DNA of 64,000 nt, taken from positions 1-64,000 of the forward strand of contig NGBS01000884.1 of the NCBI GenBank assembly GCA_002245135.1. The letters run 5' to 3'. Made by a program: the position numbers and the translations under genes. The stretch comes from Proteromonas lacertae. Its lineage: Eukaryota > Sar > Bigyra > Opalinata > Proteromonadidae. The notes under the pieces are model-generated. The model saw only the letters and a list, made by a program, of their open reading frames with translations. It was not told the DNA's origin and ran no database searches. Positions 36,704-47,744 of the stretch are shown in pieces; position 1 is the stretch's first letter, and the number at the start of each line of letters is the position of its first letter.

Positions 36704-37484
36704 TTACTTATCTTTATCTTGTTGAACATCAACTTGTGCAATAATTCTATCAGTCTCTTCTTTAGGAAGAAAACGATAACATGGTAATCCATTCTTTCTA
36801 ATTAAACATAAAATTAATATGTATATATATATACAATGTCAATGTGGCAAATTCCATTTTTTCACTAGAAGGTGATGATGTATCAGTACATTTACAAATA
36901 ACTCTAACTCCTAACTTAATTGCATCATCAAGTGACATATTCTCATCGTAAAGTGTCTGGAACATTGATTTAGCTGAATTATTATTTGTACCAATGGCCG
37001 TAGCTTTCCAACCTGAATAATTACCACTTGGGTCACTTTGATATAATTGGAATCCATGATATTTATCGTAACCAGCGTATATAAATGAAGCTCCGAATGG
37101 TCTTAGACCACCATTTTGTGTGTAACTTTGCTTGATTGTACATAAATATTCGACTAACTTTTCTACAGGCTTTGGTTCTTGGAATGTGTATAAGTGTTGC
37201 TGGCAAGCGACTCTTGCTCTATCTAAAAGTATATTACCATCAGAGGTCAATCCAGCAACAGCACAAATAATATGATCATCGATCAAGTTAATTTTATCGT
37301 TATGTTCGGTTTCTACAAGCAATCTTGATTGTATTGTTTTTTCTACTCCTAGAACAACTCCCTCTTTAGTATAAATGCCAATAGCTGCAGCTGCCTTGCT
37401 AATTGCTTCCATTGCATACTCCACCTGGAACAATCTACCCTCAGGTGAAAATGTGGTAGTTCTGCTATCGTATCTTCGAGACAT
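36704..37484 (-). CDS. PSMA4: 20S proteasome subunit alpha type 4 (alpha 3)
   Basis: Two exons (intron 36798-36834) encode 247 residues, the normal length. The N-terminal alpha-subunit signature YDSRTTTFSPEGRLFQVEYA is present, and MSRRYDSRTT is specific to the alpha 3 / PSMA4 orthologue. FQLYQSDPSGNYSGWKATAIG also fits that subunit. Alpha subunits build the outer rings and gate of the 20S core and have no proteolytic Thr. Without the intron the last 30 residues would be replaced by a hydrophobic readthrough, so splicing is certain. It lies head-to-head with the Gln-rich gene, with 125 bp between starts. Confidence 0.95.
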
Positions 37485-37609
37485 AAAAAAAAAAGAAATG
37501 AAGAAGAAATTGAAGGGCTTGGCTTGTAAAAGTCAAATCAGCAGTTGATTTGTTGGTTTTTTGAATTAGCAAATTTTTTAATTCAGCGTTATAATTTGAA
37601 CACAAGGAA
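37485..37609. promoter_or_regulatory. Bidirectional promoter region, PSMA4 / Gln-rich gene
   Basis: A 125-bp gap between two divergent ATGs. It contains GGGCTTGGCTTG (37515-37526) and TTTTTTGAATT (about 37558-37568), both recurring upstream of other genes in the window. A shared promoter is inferred from position and motif repetition only. Confidence 0.45.
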
Positions 37610-38153
37610 ATGGATACACCCTTACCAAAACCAGAAGAACCAATTGACTTAGTTGTAGAACTTGTGACTTTACATAGAGATGATAATGGTGAGTATGAGG
37701 ATGAACACGTCGTAGAATACAGAAATAGCAGATGGTTCCATGGTATGAGCATTTGCTTTTATTTCCACTAGTTAACTTCTGCAGTGCTGATACAAGAGAA
37801 GTAAAACAACTCAAAGTAGAGAGAAACAAGATATACAAACAAGTATCATAGCATATATATTGTATTTCCGCTAGTTATACCAACAACTAAAGATCAATAA
37901 GAAATATGAGTCAATGATCGAAGCTGCTGAAAAGAAAAGTGCTATATTGAAACAACAAATCGCTCAATATAAAGCAGGTGGTGAAGTACAACAACCTGCT
38001 GCTGAACAACAACAACAAGCTGAAGAAGTTCAACAAGAACAACAGCCAGAACAAGAAGTACAACAGGAGCAAGCAGTGCAACAAGAGGAACAACCAGAGC
38101 AACAACCAGAGCAACAACCAGAACAACAGACAGCTGAAGAAACAACTGCCTAA
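37610..38153 (+). CDS. Small coiled-coil protein with Gln/Glu-rich tail
   Basis: Three exons (introns 37743-37771, 37843-37874) encode 160 residues. An acidic N-terminal part (LVVELVTLHRDDNGEYEDEH) is followed by a predicted coiled coil (EVKQLKVERNKIYKQLYQQL) and a tail of repeated EQQPEQQ units with almost only Gln, Glu, Pro, Ala and Val. There is no signal peptide, membrane span or known domain. It shares a short divergent promoter region with the proteasome gene. Function unknown. Confidence 0.7.
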
Positions 38154-38280
38154 GTGAAATACTTTAAAGAATAGCATAATCTTAAAATTAATTCATAAAA
38201 TATGTGAATTTGGGGTTTTAGAATGTATAGAAACAACAATTTGTTAATAGAAACACATAAATTACAAAAATTAAATTTAT

Positions 38281-38537
38281 TTAGTAAAATATTGATTTCC
38301 ATTTCCAATAACTTGATCTATTATTACATAATATAAGTAGATAACTATACATATCTTTCATTATCTTGAATTCTTTGGTAAATGGATGAATCTTTTGATA
38401 GTCTCTCTCTAACACCATATGAACAGCAATATATTCTGCAGCTGTGAATGATGTTGCTGTTTCACTGATCTTTTCTTCAATTTTGTGGTTTTTGTTGATG
38501 ATTGTGACATTTTCTGTAGTAGCTTCTAATTCAACAT
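38281..38537 (-). other. Possible lost C-terminal exon of the channel gene
   Basis: Directly downstream of the channel stop, a minus-strand frame after a CACCAG acceptor reads DVELEATTENVTIINKNH... for about 85 codons to TAA 38281-38283. There is no ATG at its start. If the bases 38538-38621 were removed, it would join the channel in phase, but that putative intron begins GA instead of GT. It could be a true exon with a mutated or miscalled donor, or a leftover exon no longer used. Confidence 0.4.
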
Positions 38538-38616
38538 CTGGTGGAAGAGTAAAAAATCAGAAGTTAATGAAAAACTATAATAAATTGGTAGATATAAGTT
38601 AATTAGAAAAAAGATA

Positions 38617-41600
38617 TTATCCTCCAATTATGAATCTAAATAATGCTCTTAGAACTAACACATAGTTACAGTAACCATCTTTATCAGCTGGAATGTTCAA
38701 TAAACGAATATATCTCAACATTTGGCTAGGAGTAACACACCCTTTTCTACTAAATCCTATTGGCTCCTTCAAATCATATAATAACTTAGGTAATAAATAA
38801 CAGTGTAATTCATTAGAATTTTTGAAATATTGCTGATTTTGAACAACTACATTGAACCAAGTCAATCGGAAGTTATTGTACATCTTTTTTGACAATTGTC
38901 TCTTTGAAGCTTTCATTAAATCTTCAAAATTCTTATACAATATAGAAATCAATAATGGAATTAATATAAACTGAGTAATAGCTGTAGCTGAAATGAAATA
39001 GAGATATTTTATTCCCTTATTGTTACTATCTGATATTAATTCATGTAATATTCCTGGCCATTTCTCACAAAATACAATTTGCAACACCATTTTCATTGAT
39101 TTACCCCAATTGTTGAAATTACTTATTGGTGATATAAAAGAATTATAATTATTATAAAAATTTGAAAATAACTGAACACCAGCTGTTGTATAGATCATAA
39201 TGAATAAAATAAACAATAATAACATCAAACCAAGATGATAGAATGAATAATAAACTGTCAAATAGAATGTATTGACATATTTAATTTTATTAGCCAATTT
39301 GAATAATCTATACATTCTGAATATATTAAAGTCAATGAAATTGCCATCACTTCTATATAATGCTATTTGTACAATATCTGCAACTATTATCATTAATTCT
39401 ATATAATTCCAAAATTTGGTGAAATAAATTGATCTATAAGATGCTATTTTGAATATATTTTCAATTAAAAATAAACCACTATAAATACAGAACAGAATGA
39501 ATAAGAATTGTCTATATCCATTTGACATATTATAATTATATGTTAACATAAATATAAACTCTATAACTATCAACACATTCATAATAATTTGATATGTTAA
39601 AGATAGAAATATCTTTATACAAAATCCAGAAAATAAGTCAAATGGATGATGTAATAAATAATATTTCTCTTTCTTCTTTTTCATTTTATCTTTAATTTCA
39701 ATCCACTGTTTATCTTCAAATTTATTATAAAGTAAACCAAAATATCCTCTATCTGCACATTTACTATAAGAATGAATAGAAACAGCAATAAACAAGCCTT
39801 TAACAAACCAATTACAGATTATTATAACCATAAATACATATAAAGAATTCCATTTATTACTTTCACTTTTTGGACTTTCACCAATTTCATTTACTGTCAT
39901 TATATTCACCATTATATCATAACTCATATCAATAGTTGATATTTCATATACTGATAATAAACTATCACCTATTGAATCAAAACTGTATGTATTTCCTGAA
40001 TTACTAAATGATGGATTTAACCATTTCATTGTTATATTCTCTTCTTCAACTTTATTCTCATTTTCAATAGTGTAATTTCCAATACAAACATTATCTTCAC
40101 CACAATCTATATATATATATATATATATATAACAAATATTATATAATATTTATACTATGATTATTGAATGGATAGCATGTCATATTATAATTATTACATG
40201 AATAAAACTTACCTCCAAATAAATTCATTCCTAAGACAGCAAAACAGTAATAGAAATAAAATGTAACAAGAGAAGTGATAATATAATATTGCCATGATTT
40301 GTATATTACTTTAAATAGAGTTTTAAGGAAATGAAAATGAGTAATTAATCTAAGTGATGTAATATTTCTTAAACTTAATAACATTCTACAATTATAATCA
40401 GAATATAAACACTTTCGATTCACTGTAATAATATCAATTATATTGATTATAAAATCAAGAACATTCCAGAAATTTCTCAAATAAGAACCTTCATGACCAA
40501 TTAAACCAAATGCAATAACTTTAATAACAGTTTCAATAATAAATATAACCAAAGTGACAATATTACTATAATATATAAAATCACTTGTTTTGCTACCCAA
40601 ATTCGGTTTATTAAAACATTGAACTACTATATTATAAATGATTATTATTAACATGATAGAGTTAAATATTGGAGACAATGCTATTGGACCAAATAATTTC
40701 CTTATTCCTTTTGTTGATGGGAATATAAATAATGAGTTTTCTTTATAAGATGGATGAAATTGGAATAATATATTCTTTCTACTGTATTTACCATTCTTTT
40801 CATGTTCATTTTTGTTATTTGTTTCTGATATATTCTTCTGCTTTTTCTTCTATAATAGTATATAAATAGATTAATAATAAATAAATATACTATTTCATTT
40901 ATTTCATCTTCATTATATAATATTCTGTCATAATACATTCCTTCATCATCTGTTCTTTCAGATATTTGCTTCGTTTTACTTCTAAATCCATTGATTATTA
41001 TGGCTATAAACAATTGATAAACTATTAATATTCCAAATATGATAATTATTAAGAAAAATATAATTGAAGTCCAATGCTCAATGTGATAAGAATCATATAA
41101 AAGTGAAAATAATTTCTCTTTTGTAACGGATATAAATATTGAAACAATTGAATCTCCCATTGTATTAAAGTTATATTGAGGAAGTACATCGAATTTACTA
41201 TTATAATTTCTACCATATAATTGATAACCAATCACAGCTAAGCTATAAATGAACACAATCAATAAGAATATATAACTTATAATATGTTTGAAAGTGTGTA
41301 ATATTGAAAGATTATAATTATAAAAATATCTCCAAAATTGAGTGTAACGAATAAGTTTCAACATTCTAATGAAATTAAGCACATTATTTTGATGGAGTAT
41401 AACATCTATCCAACATAAAATTAAAACTAATAAATCGAAATCATTCATATAATTGATGAAATAATTGTATAAACTATCACTATAAATGATTAAAAATGTT
41501 TCAAGTGTGTAAATGATAGTACAAACCTATTTTAAAATATAAATATAAATATAAATAAATATAATATATTAATACAATATCGCTATAATAAGTAAAATCT

Positions 41601-43693
41601 TTCATCTTTTCAGATATATCAAATTTACACATTGAAATTGTGACAATGTTAAATATAATGATGATAAACATAACTATATGGAATAAAAGACTATTTGCTA
41701 TCTTATTACTCATTTCTCTCACTGTTTTGGTAGATTCCATTGATTTTATTGATTCAATATCATCAATATAGTTAGTAGTATTTGTTCTATTCATTGTCTG
41801 ATTATAACTTATTGGATAAATATTGCTTGATTTTGACATTTGGCTTGATTCTGGTTTGATATTTTCTTTATTATCATTTTTTTTCTTTATTTCTATATCA
41901 TTATCATTTTCTTTCTCATTATTGTTTTTATCTATTAAATCTGCATCTGATATTTGTAATTCTTCCTTCCAAATCTATTAATAAAATAAATGAAATAATA
42001 GATAATATTTTATACATCATAATCTTCTTCATCAATTATCTTTTCATTTCCATTTTTATATAATTTCAACAATTTCAACTTCATTTGATTCACTATTATT
42101 GGTTTATATTCATTTTTCCATGTTTTATTATTCTCTTCATTCTCTTTAGATCTTTCAATTACTTCATCTTTAGTAGTGTTTAATTCAAATTTGTTATTAT
42201 AAAATGTAGTGAATAAAACAGTGAATATATTGAAGAAGAAATAACCAGAGAGAATCAATAGAATAATAAAATAAATACTTGAACCTTTATACCCATAATT
42301 ATATTCAATTGAATATAATATATCACTCCAACCATCCATTATTAAATATTGAAATATTATAATTATGGAAGATCCAATATTATCAAAAGAAGTTAAACCA
42401 TAATTTGGATTATTATTATTATTTCCACTATTTGAATTTAATTTTCCATTAAATAAATTCACTCCAATTATCCCATATATTAATGAAAATAGTAATCCAA
42501 ATAGTAAAATACTTATGAAATTTTTCACTGATTTTTTCATACACAATTTTATCTTTTCATTTCCTGGTAGATATAAATACAACCATAAAGGTCTTAAAAA
42601 CCTAAATGCATTTAAAATATTAACATTTGAATCAATTTCACCTGATATATATGGAATCCAATTCAATATAATTAATACCAATATATAAACATGCGAAAAT
42701 GATTTAAAGAATTGTTTTTTATAAATAATAATTGAAAGTATTATTTCTATTGTGAAGTATACTTGATATACAATATCTATTACATTAACAAAACAATTGA
42801 ATTTCTTCCAAGGAGATTGTTCTATATCATAAAATCCCATTATTATTGATTCAAATAGAATTAATATCAATATAATAGTTGAATAAATAGTAAAAATGGA
42901 ATTAAGGAAATTTAAAAGATATAAAAATGATAAAAATAAATAAATAAAAGATATGTACTATCAAAAACATCTTTCATTTGATTTTTCCAATTCAATTTCT
43001 TCTTTTTTATTACTTTTACATCATTTTTAGGCAATTGAAATACTGTTGTCTTCGGATCATCTTCCATTCCATCTTCCTTTGGTTCTATTGGTTCATTTCT
43101 TTGCCTTTTTATTGGTTGAATTACTGTTTGTGATGGTTGTGGTAATGATCTTTTTATTCCTTCTATTTGCTTTGGTTTTGGTATATAATCAATAACAGGA
43201 AATTGTTCAACGGATGTTGTATGATTGTTGTTTTTATTCATTTTCTTCTTTTTCTTTTTTGGTTTATTTGTTTCTGGTCTTGGTGATGGATTTCTGGGTG
43301 AAACACTCTTTTTATTTTCTTCAATAACTCTTGGAGATTCTACTCTTGGGGATTTTGATTTTTTAATAATAATTGTTGGTTGAATTCGTGGTGATTTATC
43401 TGAATCAACATCTCCATTTTGTAATTGAACCAATGGCGTTGGATTAAATGGTTCTTCATTATCAGCGACTATTTTATCAAAATCTATTTCAGGAACACTC
43501 TCTTCAACAGAAGATCTTTCACTACAATCTGATGTTGGTTCAGATGGTGGAGCTTTTGGTGGTGGATTGATAAATAAATAAGTTATTTTCTCTAATTCAG
43601 CTTCTTCATCACTCTAAAGACTTTTAAACAATAAAATACGTTTTGAGCTTCAATAAATGAAATTTCTGGAAATATTTGTGATCTGTTGGACAT
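38617..43693 (-). CDS. Four-domain voltage-gated-type cation channel alpha subunit
   Basis: Seven exons (introns 43614-43639, 42958-43013, 41975-42015, 41527-41575, 40850-40890, 40107-40155) encode 1,604 residues. A basic, Pro-rich cytosolic N-terminus precedes four repeats of six membrane segments. Pore loops can be read in each: MDGWSD (domain I), SVTKEKL (II), STIDMSYD (III), FCEKWPG (IV), giving an Asp-Glu-Asp-Glu ring where animal Cav channels have four Glu. The S4 helices carry few basic residues (FRFLRPLW in I; FIRMLKLIRYTQFWR in II), so voltage sensing may be weak. After domain IV, PIGFSRKGCVTPSQML and NIPADKDG match the post-IVS6 EF-hand-like region of Cav channels. A calcium or mixed cation conductance at the plasma membrane is likely. 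The intron at 42958-43013 is the least certain, but is needed to keep S1 in frame. Confidence 0.85.
40107..40155 (-). repeat. AT-dinucleotide tract inside a channel intron
   Basis: This 49-nt intron is mostly an (AT)n run with the usual GTAT start and ATAG end. Similar AT runs fill introns at 27362-27398, 57139-57183, 20069-20116 and 5789-5841, so tiny introns here often carry microsatellites. Confidence 0.7.
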
Positions 43694-43830
43694 ATGAACT
43701 GTCTACACAGCTATAATTTGCTTCTGAGATAAGAAAAAATTAAAAACAGAAAACGATTTTTTGAATTATTTTCGTAAACCAATTTTTAAGTCAAACCACG
43801 TTCAAACTTATAATTTCACATTAACTAAAA
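43694..43830. promoter_or_regulatory. Divergent promoter region, channel / GNL3-type GTPase
   Basis: A 137-bp gap between two divergent start codons, with GATTTTTTGAATTATT (about 43758-43773) in the middle, the same T-run plus GAAT word found before other starts. No GCTTG word is seen in this gap. Confidence 0.4.
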
Positions 43831-45414
43831 ATGGTAAAGAAGAAGACAAAGTCAAAGCGAATGACAGTTCATTTAAGAAATAAAATCGAGAAGAGAGTAT
43901 TTTAGACATATTTTAATTATGTAGGTAGCTCAGCATCACAAGAAATTAAAGAAAATTGAAAGAGAACAAGCCAGGAATGGTATTAAAAAAGTAAAGAAAG
44001 ACCCAGGCGTTCCAAATTTATGGCCTTTTAAGGAAAGAGTTTTAAAAGAAGTATTTTTTCACTTTTTAGCATGATAGATTAAAGCACACAACGAAAAAGA
44101 AGAAGAAAGAAAAGCATTACAGAGAGAATTAAACAGACAAAAACTAAAAGAAGCTTCAGCAGCAGGAAAAGCTTCATCCTCATCCATAGACAAACTACAA
44201 GCTTTAGCAGCAAGTGCTCAAGCCAGATCTTCAGAATTTGAAGAACACTATACAGATGAAAATCTAGAATCATTTTTTTCCACAAAAGAGAAGATTGCAG
44301 GAGATAACAATCGAAGAACCTACTTCCGACAATTAAAAACCGTACTAGATGAGAGTGACGTCATATTAGAAGTATTAGATGCAAGAGATCCATTAGGATG
44401 TAGATGTAAATGGTTAGAAGACAAAATCTTATCTTTAGATTCTTCCAAACATATAATCTTGGTAATGAACAAAATAGATTTAGTTCCAAAGGAAATAGTC
44501 ACATCCTGGTTATCAATATTACGAAAAGACTTCCCTACCATTGCATTTAAAGCATGTACAACCTCAGGAAATCGAATGGGAAGAGCAGAAATTAAAGGTG
44601 AAAAAGCATCTGATTCAGTATTAGGTTCTAACAAATGTGTTGGTGGAGAAACTCTATTACAATTAATAAAGAATTATAGTCGAAGTGGTGATATGAAAAC
44701 ATCAGTAACAGTTGGTGTAATAGGTTATCCCAATGTTGGTAAAAGTAGTTTAATTAATAGTATGAAGAGAAATAGAAGTGTTGGTGTCTCTTCAACTCCA
44801 GGATTTACAAAGAATATTCAAGAAGTTCAATTAGATTCTAAAGTTAAATTAATTGATTCTCCTGGTGTTATATTTCATGATGATACAAATGACACTAATT
44901 TTCTAAGGAATTGTATCAGTACCAGTGCAGTAGAAGATCCAGAAGGTATTGTTGAGAAAGTATTAAGTAAGTTGAATGTAGAATTTTTGATGGAACATTA
45001 TAACATTCCAATTTATCACAATTGTAATGAATTTTTGTATTTAATTGGTAATAAATATGGTAAATTGCTGAATGGTGGTGTTCCTGATAAGAAAGCTGCT
45101 GCTAAGATAGTGATTCAAGATTGGAATAGTGGTAAAGTACCATTTTATGTAAATCCACCAGAGATTATCACAGAAACAGAGTATATTTTTTTGATTTTTT
45201 ATATATTTTTAATAGACTTGAGATTGTTGATAATGAAGGTGAGGAGTTAGACTTATCAAAGAAAGCGAGAATGGCATTAGAAGAATTGAATAAAGCTGCT
45301 GCAGCGAAGAAGTATTTAGTGTTGAATGGAGATGATAGTGTTGGAGGAACAATGGAAGAAGAGGAGGAAGAAGGTGAGGAAGAGGAAGATGATGATGATG
45401 AAGAAATGGAATAA
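43831..45414 (+). CDS. Nucleostemin/Nug1-type circularly permuted GTPase
   Basis: Four exons (introns 43897-43924, 44051-44077, 45181-45215) encode 497 residues. The basic N-terminus (MVKKKTKSKRMTVHLRNKIEKR) is followed by a coiled coil, then G-motifs in permuted order: NKIDL (G4), GYPNVGKSS (G1), the switch with TPGFT, and DSPG (G3). This order and the basic head define the GNL3/GNL3L/Nug1 family, which works in the nucleolus in 60S subunit maturation and export. The C-terminus is an acidic EEEEG/DDDD tail, typical of the family. All GTP-binding residues appear intact. Confidence 0.93.
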
Positions 45415-45576
45415 GAAAAAATAAAATAAATAAAAATTTTTGTTTTAAATTATCGTTTTAACACATTTTTGTGTTTGTTTTAATTAATGCTGAAGAGAGA
45501 AAGTAACAAGAATGATAAAAAAGATCAAGCCAAACTTTTTTTTTTTCATTTTTATTTAACAAAATACAACTATAAT

Positions 45577-47600
45577 ATGTCAAGAAAGTATTAATAGTGA
45601 TTATGTATGTTATAGAAGAAGTGAGGTTAATCCTAGTAACTTTTATTGTAAAGACAATCCAAGTATTATACAATATATTTATTATTGATAGTCTATTCGT
45701 TTGGTCTACCAGATATAAAATTACCTAAGCAGTTCAATAGTTTTTACTCACAGATTGATGAAAATAGTAAACAAAATGATAGAAGTGATTTTGAGGATGA
45801 TAAAATAGTGGAACAATATTCTAAGACAAAAAATAAAAGGAGAAAATCTCAAAGAGATGAACATAACTCAATAATGACTAATTCTAAGCCAAAATTTAAT
45901 AAACATTCTAATAAAAAATCAAAATCAAACACAGATCGAAAATCAAATAAAAGAAGACGTTTAAAAGATGATGATAGTGATTCTTCTTTTAATATTCCTG
46001 AAAAAAGAAAGCAACATAAAAATGATGATGATGGCATTATAAATATAGATGTAAAACCATCCACAGATAAATCAAAAGAAGGAGAAGAAGATGAAGAAGA
46101 AGATTCTTTCGAAAATGCTGTAACAAAACACTATTCATTAAGAAATAGAAAAAATAGAGAAAATGAAGGAGAAGTATTTATAAAATATGATATTTATACA
46201 ATAACGATAAGAGAATTAAGATTATTGAAAAATGATTGGTTAAACGATGCTTTAATTGACTTTTTCTTTTACTATTTTCATAAAACCTGTCCATTAGCAG
46301 ATAAATTTAAAAATAAAATTTTTATATTTAGTTGTTATTCCTCAAAATATCTATTTGAGAAAGAAGATTATGAAAAGTTGAAAAAGTGGTTTAAAGAAAA
46401 AGAAATCTATAATTTTGATATATTAGTATTTCCTATCATTTTAAAGTATAATTTTATAAAATATGTTTATATATCTTTTATTTTTAGATCTCATTGGTCA
46501 TTAGAAATAGTATTTAATTGTAAAGATTTAATGACTGCATATACATCTTGTGATTATTTAAATGCAAATAGTCGTATATTTGATGATGATGATGAAATAA
46601 AAGTTCCAATATTCTTATATATGGATTCTTTAGGGTTGGATAAAAGCGAATTTATTTCAGGGAGAATCTCACAATTCCTTTGTGAAGCATGTAAAAAGAA
46701 AGATAATAAACATGATAATAAAGATATGAAAGAAAAACTATCTAAACCATTTGTTTATGATGCAAAAGTATATAATATTTATTTATTTTTATTATTTTTT
46801 AATATAATTAGATTAAGCATCAAGATAATTGGAAAGATTGTGGTGTATTTATAATTAGTTACTTTCGACATTTCTTAGAATCACCTCCTTCATATCCATA
46901 CACTAATAATTCAATACAAAAATGGGTTGAAGATTTTAATAATAACATTGAGACAAAAGAACAAAGATCTAATTTAAGAAAGATATTGTTTGAAATATAC
47001 AATAAAGATCATCCAGGTGATGAAATTACTGATAATGTTTATAATGGTGATGATCCAATTGAAATGTATTTAAGTGATGATGATAATAATAATAATAAAA
47101 AGGATAATAGTGATGATGATGATGAAATTGAGATTATTAATAATGAAGATAATTACATAAACAAGAAAGTTGAAAATAAAGAAAATAAGAATGATAGTAA
47201 TAGAAAGATAGAAGATTGTATTGATGGTAAAGAAAGTAAAACTGACATAATTGATGATAATGAAAGTGATGAGAAAATAGAAGATGAAGAAGTAAATGAA
47301 GATAATAATCCTATAGATGATGAAGTAGAAGTAGTTGATAATAATAATAATCATAGTAATGATAATAATTTATCGCAAATACCTATTCCACTATCACCAG
47401 ATTCATTCTCACAACAAACTCACACATCAATTTCACCATCTCCACCGCTTTCTCCAACAAAATCGCCACCTGAAGAAGATTCTGTTATTGAATGTGATAA
47501 TGATAATAATGAAGTGAAGAAAATTACAAAGCATACTACAAAATCAAATTCTAGAAAACATGGTCTTAATTCATTCTTCATATGTAATTTAGATGTGTAA
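45577..47600 (+). CDS. Ulp1/SENP-family SUMO protease
   Basis: Five exons (introns 45588-45615, 45663-45691, 46446-46487, 46768-46811) encode 626 residues. A basic, Ser/Lys/Asn-rich N-terminus leads into the C48 catalytic domain: ELRLLKNDWLNDALIDFFFYY is the entry helix, His in SHWSLEIVF, Asp in YMDSLGLD, and Gln plus Cys in HQDNWKDCGVF. The catalytic His, Asp, Gln and Cys are all present once the 42- and 44-nt introns are removed. An insertion between strand and helix (SSKYLFEKEDYEKLKKW) recalls the SENP6/7 subgroup. The C-terminal 200 residues are Asp/Asn-rich. It should process SUMO precursors or remove SUMO from targets in or near the nucleus. A CAAGC word lies 45 bases upstream. Confidence 0.9.
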
Positions 47601-47744
47601 CATATAACAATTAGATATAAAAGACATATTTATCGTTGTTCATTAATTGTTTATTGATAAGAAAAATAAAAATAAAAATCTAATATGAAAATAAAAACTT
47701 GGCTTGAGTCAACATATTTTTAAGTTTTGTTGCTTTTTGAGATT

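Noticed and set aside
38538-38621. U12-type AT-AC intron at the channel 3' end (ATATCTTTT and a TTAAC-like branch site)
   Set aside because: The AT-AC boundaries do not give an in-phase junction, and such words arise easily in AT-rich DNA.
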